Positions 8,125 through 17,406 are shown, counted from the stretch's first letter. The stretch is 64,000 nucleotides of DNA from Saccharibacillus qingshengii (GCF_013185195.1 NZ_JAAZWC010000001.1:285765-349764), one strand, 5' to 3'. A program made the numbers and translations. The notes: generated by a model not told the origin, from the letters alone.

Positions 8125-9351
8125 TTGATGAATAATAAAGCGCATAAGCAGCGAATCGAAGATACGATCGACCGCTATCAAGCGGAACTCAAAGAGATCG
8201 CCGTCTATATCGCACAGAACCCCGAGCTCGGAAACGAAGAATTCAAAGCGTCCGCCAGGCTCAAACAATCGCTCTTGGCGCACGGCTTTGAAGTCGAAGC
8301 TCCGGTACTCGGAATCCAGACCGCTTTTATCGGTACATTCCGCTCGGACAAGCCGGGACCGACCATTGCGCTGCTGTGCGAATATGATGCGCTCCCGGAA
8401 ATCGGCCATGCCTGCGGACACCATCTGATCTGCACGATGAGCCTGGGAGCGGCGATCGGTCTCCAAGAAACCGTACGGGAGCTGGGAGGTACGCTGCGCG
8501 TTTACGGTACGCCGGCCGAAGAAACCCGCGGCGCCAAAGTTACGATGGCCGACGCCGGATTATTTGATGACTGCGACTTCGCGCTGATGGCGCATCCGTA
8601 TTACGCGTTCCAGAAATCCGGCAGCGCGCTGGCGATGGATGCGATCCAATATGAATTCTATGGAAAAGCTTCGCACGCCGCAGCCAGCCCTGAAGCCGGC
8701 ATCAATGCCCTGGACGCGGTGCTGCAGCTGTTCAACGCAATCAACGCCCTGCGCCAGCAGACGCGCACGGACGCCCGGATCCATGGCATTATCAATCAGG
8801 GCGGCGTCGCGGCCAACATTATTCCCGATTACGCTTCGGCACAGTTCTATATCCGCTCGGCCGATCGGCCCTATACGAACGAACTGGTGGCCAAAGTCCG
8901 CCGGATCGCCGAAGGTGCCGCACTGCAGACCGGCTGCGAGCTGAAAGTGTCGAACTACGAATACTCATACGACGAACTGATTACCAATGAGACGCTGTCC
9001 GAGACCTTTACCCGCAATCTGATCGAAGCCGGCGTCGACCCCGGAATCATTCAGGAGCCGGAAAACGGAGGTTCGGCCGATGTCGGCAACGTCTCTACCC
9101 GCTGCCCTGCGATTCATCCGTACATTCAGGTTGTCAAGGAACGCCACGAGCTGCACAGTATCGGTTTCCGTGATCTAGCGCAGCAGGATACCGCCTACGA
9201 AGCCATGATTTTCGGGGCCAAGATGCTGGCAGGTACCGTCTGCGACACCCTGACTGTTCCGGGTCTGCTGGAGCGCGTACGCCGGGAATTCCTTGAACTC
9301 CCTTCCCATTCGAGCGCCTTGATTCCTTTTTCCGGATCGAACGTGCAGTAA
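8125..9351 (+). CDS. M20 family metallo-amidohydrolase
   Basis: A 408-residue zinc-dependent hydrolase of the aminoacylase/p-aminobenzoyl-glutamate hydrolase-like branch of M20. Metal-ligand regions are visible: LLCEYDALPEIGHACGHH (about residues 80-98), the TPAEET segment (about 131) and HAAASPE. A dimerisation lid domain (about 175-290) is inserted as in the family. The start is TTG at 8125 or the ATG directly after it, with GGGGAG upstream. It probably cleaves an N-acylated amino acid or aminobenzoyl-glutamate-like amide in the cytoplasm; no signal peptide is seen. Confidence 0.88.
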   Translation: MMNNKAHKQRIEDTIDRYQAELKEIAVYIAQNPELGNEEFKASARLKQSLLAHGFEVEAPVLGIQTAFIGTFRSDKPGPTIALLCEYDALPEIGHACGHHLICTMSLGAAIGLQETVRELGGTLRVYGTPAEETRGAKVTMADAGLFDDCDFALMAHPYYAFQKSGSALAMDAIQYEFYGKASHAAASPEAGINALDAVLQLFNAINALRQQTRTDARIHGIINQGGVAANIIPDYASAQFYIRSADRPYTNELVAKVRRIAEGAALQTGCELKVSNYEYSYDELITNETLSETFTRNLIEAGVDPGIIQEPENGGSADVGNVSTRCPAIHPYIQVVKERHELHSIGFRDLAQQDTAYEAMIFGAKMLAGTVCDTLTVPGLLERVRREFLELPSHSSALIPFSGSNVQ

Positions 9352-9357
9352 CCGTAT

Positions 9358-9403
9358 GCCCTTTTCCCGTGTTCGTTTCGAATACGCCGGAGAAGGGCTT
9401 TTT
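9358..9403 (+). terminator. Terminator after the M20 gene
   Basis: GCCCTT (9358-9363) pairs with AAGGGC (9393-9398) with an inner CGTGTTCG/CGAATACG stem, followed by TTTTT. Confidence 0.75.
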
Positions 9404-9555
9404 GGTGTGTGCTTTTCCCGGGTTGATCCGACGCTTTGATTCTTTTGGTTTCAATGTAAACTTTTTCCGGGTAATAACATCCATCTGTATGCTGCTGGGT
9501 AACTGTCCTCCGCCTGACGATTTTTCCTGTTCATTCCGACAAAAGGGGCGATTCC

Positions 9556-11337
9556 ATGTTTCGTGAAGCCATGTACCATGTACCGCGCGATAAATGGGCG
9601 TACGCCTACGATCTGCATACGATCCATCTGCGGTTTCGCACCAAGAAGAACGATGTCGACCGGGTAACCGCACTGACCGGCGACAAGTACGACTGGAATC
9701 GAACCTATTTCGAAGTCGAGCTGGAAAAAGCGGCCACCGACGAATACTTCGATTATTGGGAAGGTCCGGTCCGTCCAAATTTCAAACGTGTCGCTTACAT
9801 ATTCCGATTGATCGCCGGCAGCGAAACCCTGTACAAAGCCGACAATGAACTGCATAACGGAATGCCGATGCCGACGGGAGGCTATTACGAATTCCCCTAT
9901 ATTCACAAAGTCGATCTGTTCGCCGCGCCGGATTGGGCCAAAAAAGCGATCTTCTATCAGATTATGCCCGACCGGTTCGCAAACGGCGATCCGTCGAACG
10001 ATCCTCCCGGCACACTTCCGTGGGGCGGACAGCCCAATCTCACCGATTCGTTCGGCGGCGACCTGCGCGGGGTGTTGAACCATATCGATTATCTGGTGGA
10101 ACTGGGGATCAACGCTATTTATTTCACTCCCGTCTTCACCGCAAACTCCTATCACAAATACGATACGATCGATTACAAAACGGTCGATCCTCATCTGGGC
10201 GACAGCAAAATGCTCAAAAAACTCGTTGAAGCTTGTCATAGCAAGGGAATTCGCGTCATCCTGGATGCGGTATTCAATCACTGCAGCGACCACTTTCCTC
10301 CTTTTCAGGATGTCGTCGCAAAAGGTCCTTATTCGCCTTACGCGGATTGGTTCCATGTGAACGAGTTCCCGCTTAGCGTCAAAGACGGCATTCCTACCTA
10401 TGATACCTTCGGTTTCTATTCCAATATGCCCAAGTTCAATACCGGCAACGAGGAAGTGCGCAAATATCTGCTTGGCGTCGCCAAATACTGGATTCAGGAA
10501 ATCGGCGTCGACGGCTGGCGGCTCGATGTCGCGGATGAAGTGGACCATCATTTCTGGCGCGAGTTCCGCGATGTGGTGAAAGCGGCCAAACCGGATGCGT
10601 ATCTGGTCGGCGAAGTGTGGAGCGACTCGTTGTCGTGGCTTATGGGCGACCAGTTCGATTCCGTTATGAACTATCCTTTTTCCGATAAAGTATTGGCGTT
10701 CTTCGGCGGCGGTATGGACGGTTATCAGTTTGCCAGTCATATGGGCAGCCTGCTGATGCGTTATCCGCAGCAGACGAACGAAGTGGTCTTCAATATGCTG
10801 TGCAGTCACGATACGCCGCGTCTGCTCACCCGGCTGGGCGGCGACAAACGCAAGCTCAAGCTTGCGATCGTATTCCTGTTCACGTATATGGGCACGCCCT
10901 GCATTTTCTACGGCGACGAGATCGGACTGCAGGGCGGCGCGGACCCGGACTGCCGCAAATGCATGGAATGGAATCCTTCCCGCCAGGACCGCGAGCTGTT
11001 CAATTTCTATCGGATGATGATCGTGCTGCGCAAGAATAACGCGGCGCTGCGAGGCGGCCGTTTCCGCTTCCTGATGGCCGATTCCGGCAATCCGTGTATT
11101 GTATACGAACGGATCAACGACCATATCCATTTTACCTTCTGGATGAACAATACCGATCAGGCCCGCACTTTGTCGCATCCGATCGAAACCGACGATTGGC
11201 GCGACGCGCTGACCGGAGAAAATGTGCCGACTGCGGAGGGGCAGCTGGCTATTCCGCTCGATCCGTACGGATATCGGATTTTGTACCGGAATCTGGACAG
11301 AAGCGGTCTTCCCGAGAGCGAAGAAGAAGCCGATTGA
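9556..11337 (+). CDS. Neopullulanase/cyclomaltodextrinase-type GH13 enzyme
   Basis: A 593-residue cytoplasmic alpha-glucan hydrolase of the GH13 neopullulanase/maltogenic amylase group. An N-terminal CBM34-like domain (about 1-125) precedes the TIM barrel. The four conserved regions are present: DAVFNHC, GWRLDVADEV with nucleophile Asp324, EVWSD with acid/base Glu353, and SHDTPR with Asp419. There is no signal peptide, so it should act on imported or glycogen-derived maltodextrins or cyclodextrins. It lies just before the glycogen genes but on the other strand. The start is supported by AAGGGG upstream. Confidence 0.92.
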   Translation: MFREAMYHVPRDKWAYAYDLHTIHLRFRTKKNDVDRVTALTGDKYDWNRTYFEVELEKAATDEYFDYWEGPVRPNFKRVAYIFRLIAGSETLYKADNELHNGMPMPTGGYYEFPYIHKVDLFAAPDWAKKAIFYQIMPDRFANGDPSNDPPGTLPWGGQPNLTDSFGGDLRGVLNHIDYLVELGINAIYFTPVFTANSYHKYDTIDYKTVDPHLGDSKMLKKLVEACHSKGIRVILDAVFNHCSDHFPPFQDVVAKGPYSPYADWFHVNEFPLSVKDGIPTYDTFGFYSNMPKFNTGNEEVRKYLLGVAKYWIQEIGVDGWRLDVADEVDHHFWREFRDVVKAAKPDAYLVGEVWSDSLSWLMGDQFDSVMNYPFSDKVLAFFGGGMDGYQFASHMGSLLMRYPQQTNEVVFNMLCSHDTPRLLTRLGGDKRKLKLAIVFLFTYMGTPCIFYGDEIGLQGGADPDCRKCMEWNPSRQDRELFNFYRMMIVLRKNNAALRGGRFRFLMADSGNPCIVYERINDHIHFTFWMNNTDQARTLSHPIETDDWRDALTGENVPTAEGQLAIPLDPYGYRILYRNLDRSGLPESEEEAD

Positions 11338-11378
11338 ACCGCTGTTGGCTCGATAAAACCCGTTTTTGAAACACCAAG

Positions 11379-11406
11379 AAGCCGTCCTGCTGCGCAGGCG
11401 GCTTTT
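11379..11406 (+). terminator. Terminator of the GH13 gene
   Basis: AAGCCG-T-CCTGC pairs with GCAGGCGGCTT across a TGC loop with one bulged base, followed by a T-run. Confidence 0.7.
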
Positions 11407-11436
11407 TGCCGAAAAATTTTCTCCGATATCCCAAAA

Positions 11437-11450
11437 AGAAAGCGTTTTAA
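11437..11450 (+). promoter_or_regulatory. Possible CcpA cre-like site
   Basis: AGAAAGCGTTTTAA matches 12 of 14 positions of the cre consensus TGWAARCGYTWWCA. It lies between the GH13 gene and a small membrane-protein gene. Only suggestive. Confidence 0.3.
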
Positions 11451-11519
11451 ATTCTTTAATTTGGTTATTTTTCCTTAAGTGGTTAGGGGGATAACCGGAT
11501 ACGGAAGGAGGCGGCGGGT

Positions 11520-11654
11520 ATGTTCTTCGTCGTTTCGATGGCAGCGATTGTGGTATCAGTATTAGCAGTGGTAAAACGTCTGAGCGGAGGATCGGTCGGC
11601 ACCGGGGTGAAGACGGCTTTGTTTATGTTGGTTTATTACTTCAGTCCATTTTGA
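11520..11654 (+). CDS. Small membrane protein of 44 residues
   Basis: A short reading frame with an excellent ribosome site (GGAAGGAGG, 8 bases before the ATG) between two terminators. The product begins MFFVVSMAAIVVSVLAVV, a single membrane helix, then a short KRLSGG linker and a second hydrophobic stretch (ALFMLVYYF). I do not recognise a family. The ribosome site, the isolated position and the terminator after it are the evidence that it is real. Confidence 0.6.
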   Translation: MFFVVSMAAIVVSVLAVVKRLSGGSVGTGVKTALFMLVYYFSPF

Positions 11655-11711
11655 AACGGGCACAGCTGAATCGTGATCGGTGAAAACCGATCGCGGTTCC
11701 CACGGACTTCA

Positions 11712-11750
11712 GCAGTCGGATCGGCGGGAAGCCGCTGTCCGACTGCTTCT
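11712..11750 (+). terminator. Terminator of the small membrane-protein gene
   Basis: GCAGTCGGA (11712-11720) pairs with TCCGACTGC (11738-11746) around an inner CGGC/GCCG stem; TTCTTT follows. It lies between convergent genes. Confidence 0.65.
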
Positions 11751-11760
11751 TTCCTGCGCT

Positions 11761-12135
11761 TCATTTTCTCCAGAACGTCGTACAATCCGCTTTGTCTTCG
11801 ATATTAAAAGCAATCAGATCCTGCAGCAGCTCGTAATCGACAGGCATCTTCCACGGGATCCGAAACAGCTGCGCGGTCTGGGTATAACCCGCCTGCTCGA
11901 TCCGGCTGGAGAAATGCTGCATGGCCGCCGCTTCCGGCGCAACGGACATATGCGCTTTGGCGCTGCTGAATGCCAGAATAAACGTGTCATGGTCGGTGAA
12001 CATAGGCTGATTCCAAGCCATTTTTGTGCCCAGATTCGGAAAGGCCTCCTGTACCCAGGCAAATACATTTTCCAACCGTTCTTTTTGCAGCGGATCGTCG
12101 ACCTTGGCCAGGTATTCCGCAAAAACGTCCATCAC
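11761..12135 (-). CDS. DUF1801 / YdhG-like iron chaperone family protein
   Basis: A 124-residue cytoplasmic protein. The core KMAWNQPMFT, followed by a short alpha/beta fold and IPWKMPVDYELL, fits the YdhG/DUF1801 family, some members of which are called iron chaperones. Function is not established for this gene. It stands alone between terminators. Confidence 0.75.
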   Translation of the reverse strand: MMDVFAEYLAKVDDPLQKERLENVFAWVQEAFPNLGTKMAWNQPMFTDHDTFILAFSSAKAHMSVAPEAAAMQHFSSRIEQAGYTQTAQLFRIPWKMPVDYELLQDLIAFNIEDKADCTTFWRK

Positions 12136-12232
12136 TTTTCCTCCTCCAACCTATTTTTGTCAGCCGTACGAACATTTGTACTTCTTTATTTTGCCGGGTA
12201 TCCCCCCGTTTTGGCAAGCTTTTTCCATAAAA

Positions 12233-12260
12233 AAAGAACCGGACAACAGGTCCGGTTCTT
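12233..12260 (-). terminator. Terminator of the glgBA operon
   Basis: AAGAACCGGAC (12234-12244) pairs perfectly with GTCCGGTTCTT (12250-12260); on the minus strand it ends in seven T's. Confidence 0.9.
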
Positions 12261-12302
12261 CACGCGCTTCCTCCTATGGGGTAATACAAGGTTCCACAGG
12301 GG

Positions 12303-13733
12303 TCAGCTTTTCAATTCTTCGTAGATTCCCATGTACTCTTTTGCCGAAGCGAGCCAGCTGAAATCCGAGCTCATTCCGTTCTGAACGATCTTTTTCCATG
12401 TCGGTTCTTCGCGGTAGAAAGCGAGTGCGCGGCGCAGCGTATGCAGCATATCGTGCGCGTTGTACGCTCCAAAGCTGAAGCCGTTGCCTTCGCCCGTGTA
12501 TTCGTTGTACGCCTGGACGGTATCGTTCAGTCCGCCGGTTTCCCGCACGACCGGAACGCTGCCGTAACGCATGGCAAGCAGCTGGCTGATGCCGCACGGT
12601 TCAAACATGGACGGCATCAAGAACAGATCGCTGGCCGCATAAATATTGCGCGACAGCGCTTCGCTGAAGCGGATCTGTACCGCAAGCTGTTCCGGATGAC
12701 GATAAGCGGCCTGGCGGAACCAGTCTTCGTAGCCCGCTTCGCCGGTACCCAGCACTACCACCTGAACATCTTCGCCGTACAGCAGCTCGTCCAATACGCG
12801 CACGACCAGATCGAGACCTTTCGGTTCAACCAGACGCGACACGATTCCGATCATCGGCGTTTTTACACTGACCGGCAGCCCCAGTTCTGTCTGCAGCGCC
12901 GTTTTGTTCTCGCGCTTTTTGGCCAGGCTGCTCTTGTAGCGGGTATGCAGGGTTTTGTCCGTATTCGGATTATAACTTTTGGTGTCGATCCCGTTGACGA
13001 TCCCCGTCAGCTTGTCGCCGATCGAAGACAGCAGGCCGTCGAGCCCGTAGCCGTAATAAGCTGTACGGATCTCCTGCGCGTAGGTCGGACTAACCGTGGT
13101 TACTTTGCCCGAATAAACAATGCCGGCTTTCATGAAATTCACGTTTCCGTAATATTCCGCGCCTTCATTGGTGAAGTGACGGTTGTCGAGTCCCAGCAGT
13201 TCGCCGAATACCGCATACGGGAATACGCCTTGATACAGCAGGTTATGGATCGTATAGACCGTCTCAATATTGTCGTAAAAAGGATCATGGGCATACGTGT
13301 CCTGCAGCAGCAGCGGAATCATGCCCGTATGCCAGTCATGGCAGTGGATCACATCGGGCTTGAAGCCGATTTCCGGCAGAATATCCAGAACCGCTTTGTT
13401 GAAAAAGGCAAACCGTTCGCCGTCGTCTCCGTAACCGTACACTCCGTCGCGGCCGAAGTAAAATTCGTTATCGACAAAGTACACCGGAATGCCGTCGTCG
13501 TCGTATTGTTCGATGCCGCAGTATTGGCCGCGCCAGCCCAGGTTGACGCTGGTTTCGCCGACATGCGTCATTTTTTCCTTGTAGGCATCGGGGATGCCTT
13601 TATACTTGGGCAGCACGACACGAATATCGGCCCCCGCCTGCTTCAATGCCCGGGGTAAAGCGCCGATCACATCGGCCAACCCACCTGTTTTGATAAAAGG
13701 CGCCGCTTCTGCGGCTGCAAACAGCAATTTCAT
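12303..13733 (-). CDS. glgA: Glycogen synthase
   Basis: A 476-residue GT5 ADP-glucose glycogen synthase. The ADP-glucose site KTGGLADV is at residues 16-23, and the second Rossmann domain begins near MIGIVSRLVEPKGLDL (about 288). The C-terminal motif EPCGISQLLAMRYGSVPVV is present. Its start overlaps the glgB stop as ATGA, so the two are translationally coupled. It extends the alpha-1,4 chains that GlgB branches, using ADP-glucose from GlgC, whose gene lies divergently upstream. Confidence 0.97.
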   Translation of the reverse strand: MKLLFAAAEAAPFIKTGGLADVIGALPRALKQAGADIRVVLPKYKGIPDAYKEKMTHVGETSVNLGWRGQYCGIEQYDDDGIPVYFVDNEFYFGRDGVYGYGDDGERFAFFNKAVLDILPEIGFKPDVIHCHDWHTGMIPLLLQDTYAHDPFYDNIETVYTIHNLLYQGVFPYAVFGELLGLDNRHFTNEGAEYYGNVNFMKAGIVYSGKVTTVSPTYAQEIRTAYYGYGLDGLLSSIGDKLTGIVNGIDTKSYNPNTDKTLHTRYKSSLAKKRENKTALQTELGLPVSVKTPMIGIVSRLVEPKGLDLVVRVLDELLYGEDVQVVVLGTGEAGYEDWFRQAAYRHPEQLAVQIRFSEALSRNIYAASDLFLMPSMFEPCGISQLLAMRYGSVPVVRETGGLNDTVQAYNEYTGEGNGFSFGAYNAHDMLHTLRRALAFYREEPTWKKIVQNGMSSDFSWLASAKEYMGIYEELKS

Positions 13734-15841
13734 TTTGCTTTCCCCTTTCTTTTGGTCCCTTTTTCGTCCGCTGCCGGCGGCTCCTCCGATTTGGAAGAAG
13801 CTTTTTTCTTGGCAGGCGCTTTTTTCGCTGCAGCTGCTTTCGATCCGTCCGCTTCTTTTTTGGTTGTACTTTTGCGCTTTGGCGCGGGCTCAGCCGTTTC
13901 GCTGCGAACCGCCGCTTTCAGCGTATCCGCAAGCCGTCCGCTTTTTTTGAGGATGACGATTCCCAGCGGCGGAAGCTTGACCGACAGATGGTACTCCCGG
14001 CCGTGCCAAGGTTCTTTGACCGCACGCAGCGCGTCGTCGTTCAAGCGTCCTTCTCCGCCAAACCGCGTCTCGTCGCTGTTGAACACTTCCTTGTAGCCGC
14101 CCGATTTATCGACGCCGATTCGGTAATCGTCGTAGCCCACAGGCTGGAAGTTGATCAGGATATACAGCGTGTCGCCTGTTTTTTTGCCTTTTCTCATAAA
14201 GGTAATGACGCTCTGAGCCTCATCGGAAGCACTGATCCAATCGTAACCGTCCCAGTCGTGGTCGATTTCCCAAAGCGCTTTTTCTTCCAGGTAAAAATGG
14301 TTCAGCGCCGCCGTGTAAGCCTGCATGTTGCGGTGCGCTTCATAGTCGAGCAGAATCCAGTCGAGCGGCTCCTCGTCTCTCCATTCGATAAACTGGCCGA
14401 ACTCTCCTCCCATGAACAGGAGCTTTTTGCCGGGATGCGTGATCTGGTAGCCAAGCAGCAGGCGCAGACCCGCGAACTTTTCTTCGTACAGACCCGGCAT
14501 TTTGTCCAGCAGCGACTTCTTGCCGTGAACCACTTCGTCGTGGGACAGCGGCAGCACATAATTCTCGGAATGTGCGTAGACGAGCGGGAACGTCAGCAAA
14601 TTATGCAGGGAAGGACGAGTCTCGAATCCGGCTTCCACATATTTGAGCGTATCGTTCATCCAGCCCATATTCCATTTGTAATTGAAACCCAGGCCTCCCT
14701 CGTGCGCGGGCGAAGTGACCAGAGGCCAGGCGCTCGATTCTTCGGCCGCCATGATCGCGTTCGGATAATAGCCGAAGATCGTTTTGTTCAGTTTCTGCAA
14801 AAAGTGGATCGCGTCGTAATTTTCTACGCCGCCCTGCGCATTGGGTGCCCATTGATGGGGTTTCTTCTCGAAATCCAGGCGCAGCATACTGGTCACTGCA
14901 TCGATCCGCAGACCGTCAAAATGGAATACATCCATCCAATAAAGAGCGCTTGAGATCAGGAACGATTGGACTTCCGGTTTGCCGAAATCGAACGAGAGCG
15001 TTCCCCAACCCGGCTTCTCGGCCAGCATCGGATCGGCATACTCGTACTGCGGAGTTCCGTCGAACTGGCGCAGGCCGTGGGCGTCTTTGGCAAAGTGGCC
15101 GGGCACCCAATCCAGCAGCACGCCGATGTCAGCCTGATGGCAGCGATCGATCAAGTACATGAGATCTTTGGCTTCACCGTAGCGGCTGGTCGGAGCAAAA
15201 TATCCCGTCGCTTGGTATCCCCATGACAGATCGTAAGGGTACTCGGTCAACGGCATAAACTCCAGGTGCGTATACCCCATTTCTTTTACGTAGGGGATCA
15301 GCACGTCGGCCAATTCCCGATATGTATAGAAGGTTCCGTCTTCTTTTTGCTTCCAGGTGCCCAACTGTATTTCGTAAATGTTGACCGGTTTGGCGTAAGG
15401 CGCTTTCCGTTTTCTTTTCCAGGCTTGGTCGCCCCAGACGTATCCTTCGATCGAGCCTACGCGCGAAGCGGTTTGGGGACGAACTTCCGCATAAACGCCG
15501 TACGGATCCGCTTTGAGCAGACGCTCTCCCGTTACCGAGCGGATATCGTATTTATACAGTTCCCCATGGCCGATCCCTTCGATGAACAAGCTCCAAATCC
15601 CGCCGGATTCGGCAACGGATTCCATAGGATTGAGGCTTCCTTCCCAGCCATTGCGGTCCATTGCGATTCCGACGGCTGCGGCATTGGGGGCCCACACCGT
15701 AAACCGGACGCCTTCTTGGCCGCCTTCCGTTGTCGGATGAGCGCCGAACATGCGATAGCTGTGAAAAAAGTTACCTTCATGGAATAAGTAAATGTCTTCT
15801 TGCGATAAAGGCTGCGATCCAGCCGTACGCGCTTTGCCCAT
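13730..15841 (-). CDS. glgB: 1,4-alpha-glucan branching enzyme with Lys/Ala-rich tail
   Basis: A 703-residue GH13 branching enzyme that makes the alpha-1,6 branches of glycogen. A CBM48 domain lies at about 20-115, the barrel has GLRIDAVTSML (nucleophile Asp) and EESSAWP (acid/base Glu), and LPLSHDEVVHGK is present. After about residue 640 comes a low-complexity basic tail of Lys, Ala, Ser and Glu repeats (AAKKAPAKKKASSK and similar), not normal for GlgB. The start is the ATG at 15841, with AAGGGAGAG 8 bases upstream; a GTG three codons earlier is less well placed. It is co-transcribed with glgA. Confidence 0.95.
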   Translation of the reverse strand: MGKARTAGSQPLSQEDIYLFHEGNFFHSYRMFGAHPTTEGGQEGVRFTVWAPNAAAVGIAMDRNGWEGSLNPMESVAESGGIWSLFIEGIGHGELYKYDIRSVTGERLLKADPYGVYAEVRPQTASRVGSIEGYVWGDQAWKRKRKAPYAKPVNIYEIQLGTWKQKEDGTFYTYRELADVLIPYVKEMGYTHLEFMPLTEYPYDLSWGYQATGYFAPTSRYGEAKDLMYLIDRCHQADIGVLLDWVPGHFAKDAHGLRQFDGTPQYEYADPMLAEKPGWGTLSFDFGKPEVQSFLISSALYWMDVFHFDGLRIDAVTSMLRLDFEKKPHQWAPNAQGGVENYDAIHFLQKLNKTIFGYYPNAIMAAEESSAWPLVTSPAHEGGLGFNYKWNMGWMNDTLKYVEAGFETRPSLHNLLTFPLVYAHSENYVLPLSHDEVVHGKKSLLDKMPGLYEEKFAGLRLLLGYQITHPGKKLLFMGGEFGQFIEWRDEEPLDWILLDYEAHRNMQAYTAALNHFYLEEKALWEIDHDWDGYDWISASDEAQSVITFMRKGKKTGDTLYILINFQPVGYDDYRIGVDKSGGYKEVFNSDETRFGGEGRLNDDALRAVKEPWHGREYHLSVKLPPLGIVILKKSGRLADTLKAAVRSETAEPAPKRKSTTKKEADGSKAAAAKKAPAKKKASSKSEEPPAADEKGTKRKGKAK

Positions 15842-15961
15842 CCTCTTCACTCTCCCTTATCCGATGTTAGCGTCCGCCAAGTGGTTGGTTTTGGACGCAT
15901 CAATAGTTTTATTACCCGTCTAAAGCTTACCTGAATAAGTCGATACTAAAAAAACATTTTC

Positions 15962-16005
15962 TGAAGATTGCAACTTATTTCCTTGAAGATTGCAACTTAT
16001 TTCCT
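15962..16005. repeat. Two adjacent 22-bp direct repeats between glgB and glgC
   Basis: A 22-bp unit starting TGAAGATTGCAACTT occurs twice with no gap (15962-15983 and 15984-16005). The spacing is two helical turns, in the shared control region of divergent glgBA and glgC. It could be a tandem operator. Confidence 0.9.
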
Positions 16006-16086
16006 TTCGGTAAAGTTTCAAAGCCGTATTCTTCCGTTTAATTATGTACCATATTGACATACATCACGGGAGGGAAATTAACATGG

Positions 16087-17298
16087 ATTAAGAAAGATTG
16101 CATCGCTATGCTGCTTGCCGGGGGGGAAGGCCGACGACTTGCACCGCTCACATCCAAATTGGCCAAACCGGCGGTGCCATTCGGCGGGCATTATCGCATT
16201 GTCGATTTCCCTCTCAGCAACTGCCTAAATTCGGGAATCGATACCGTCGGCGTGCTGACCCAGTACGCCGCCGAATCGCTTCATGAGCATATCGGCGAGG
16301 GACAGCCTTGGAAGATCGCCGCGGGAAGCGGCGAAGTCACTTTGCTTCCTTCCGGGGAACACGGGGAATATCGCGGCACCGCTGATGCCATCACCAAAAA
16401 TATCGAGTTTATCGATCGCCATGATCCGGAACATGTGCTGATCTTGTCCGGCGATCATATCTATCATATGGATTATGCCGAGATGCTGGAGGCCCACAAG
16501 CGTTCCGGCGCGGATGCCACTCTCTCGGTGATGGAAGTTCCGCTGAATGAAGCTCACCGTTTCGGTATTGTAACCGCGGATGCCAACATGCGGATCGTGG
16601 ACTTCACGGAAAAACCGGCCAAACCGATGAGCAGCCTGGCTTCGATGGGAATCTATGTCTTCAAATGGTCGTATCTGCGCAGCTATCTGCTGAACGACCT
16701 TCATCACGCAACGTCCACCCACGATTTCGGCAAAGATCTTCTGCCTCTGATGCTAAGCGACGGTTCACAGGTGAGCGCTTATCCGTTTGCCGGCTACTGG
16801 AGAGACGTGGGTACCGTGAGCAGCCTGTGGGAAGCGCATATGGATCTGCTCGGCGATAACAGCGAGTTCGTCTTGAACAAACCGGATTGGCCAATGTTCA
16901 CCAATCGGCAGCTCAGCCGTCCCGCGTTGTTCCGCCGCACCCTGTCCCCTTCTCCGATCGCTTCGATGGTCCATGAAACCTGCGTGAACGAAGGCAGCGT
17001 CAAACATTCGGTGCTCTTCCGCGGCGTTCAGATCGGGAAAGGTTCTACGGTTGCCGACAGTGTGATCATGCCGGCAGCCCAAATCGGACGCAACGTCAAG
17101 ATTGAATATGCCATTATCGGAGAACAAGCCGTCATTCGCGACGGAGCCGTGATCCAGGGTACACCAAACGAAATTCTGGTCATTGGGCCGCATGAGACCG
17201 TTTATGCCAAACCTGTGGTTCGGTCCCAGCCTGTACGCGCTCTTCAGGATCCCTATGAATCGGCGAATATCCGCCGGACCGGCAACATTTCTTCGTAA
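16087..17298 (+). CDS. glgC: Glucose-1-phosphate adenylyltransferase with disturbed start
   Basis: Makes ADP-glucose from glucose-1-phosphate and ATP. The family motif is MLLAGGEGRRL near the N-terminus, followed by KPAVPFGGHYRIVDF, the sugar site and a left-handed beta-helix C-terminus; about 403 residues. The expected start is the ATG at 16083, 9 bases after GGGAGGG, but that frame stops at once (ATG GAT TAA). Without one T it would read M-D-K-K-D-C, as in the family. In-frame alternatives are TTG at 16054 without a ribosome site, ATT at 16087 and the internal ATG of MLLAGG at 16108. The marked start (ATT) is provisional. Confidence 0.85.
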   Translation: MKKDCIAMLLAGGEGRRLAPLTSKLAKPAVPFGGHYRIVDFPLSNCLNSGIDTVGVLTQYAAESLHEHIGEGQPWKIAAGSGEVTLLPSGEHGEYRGTADAITKNIEFIDRHDPEHVLILSGDHIYHMDYAEMLEAHKRSGADATLSVMEVPLNEAHRFGIVTADANMRIVDFTEKPAKPMSSLASMGIYVFKWSYLRSYLLNDLHHATSTHDFGKDLLPLMLSDGSQVSAYPFAGYWRDVGTVSSLWEAHMDLLGDNSEFVLNKPDWPMFTNRQLSRPALFRRTLSPSPIASMVHETCVNEGSVKHSVLFRGVQIGKGSTVADSVIMPAAQIGRNVKIEYAIIGEQAVIRDGAVIQGTPNEILVIGPHETVYAKPVVRSQPVRALQDPYESANIRRTGNISS

Positions 17299-17318
17299 AT
17301 AGGATCTGTTTTTATTCA

Positions 17319-17366
17319 AAAAAGTCGTATCCGAATTTGTGAAATCAAATTCGGATACGACTTTTT
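17319..17366. terminator. Bidirectional terminator between glgC and a GNAT gene
   Basis: A perfect 21-bp stem, AAAAAGTCGTATCCG... (17319-17339) with its complement (17346-17366), around a 6-base loop. A- and T-runs flank both sides, serving convergent genes. Confidence 0.92.
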
Positions 17367-17406
17367 GTCGTTCCCGGAACATACGGCGGATTCGGCATCC
17401 CCGGAA

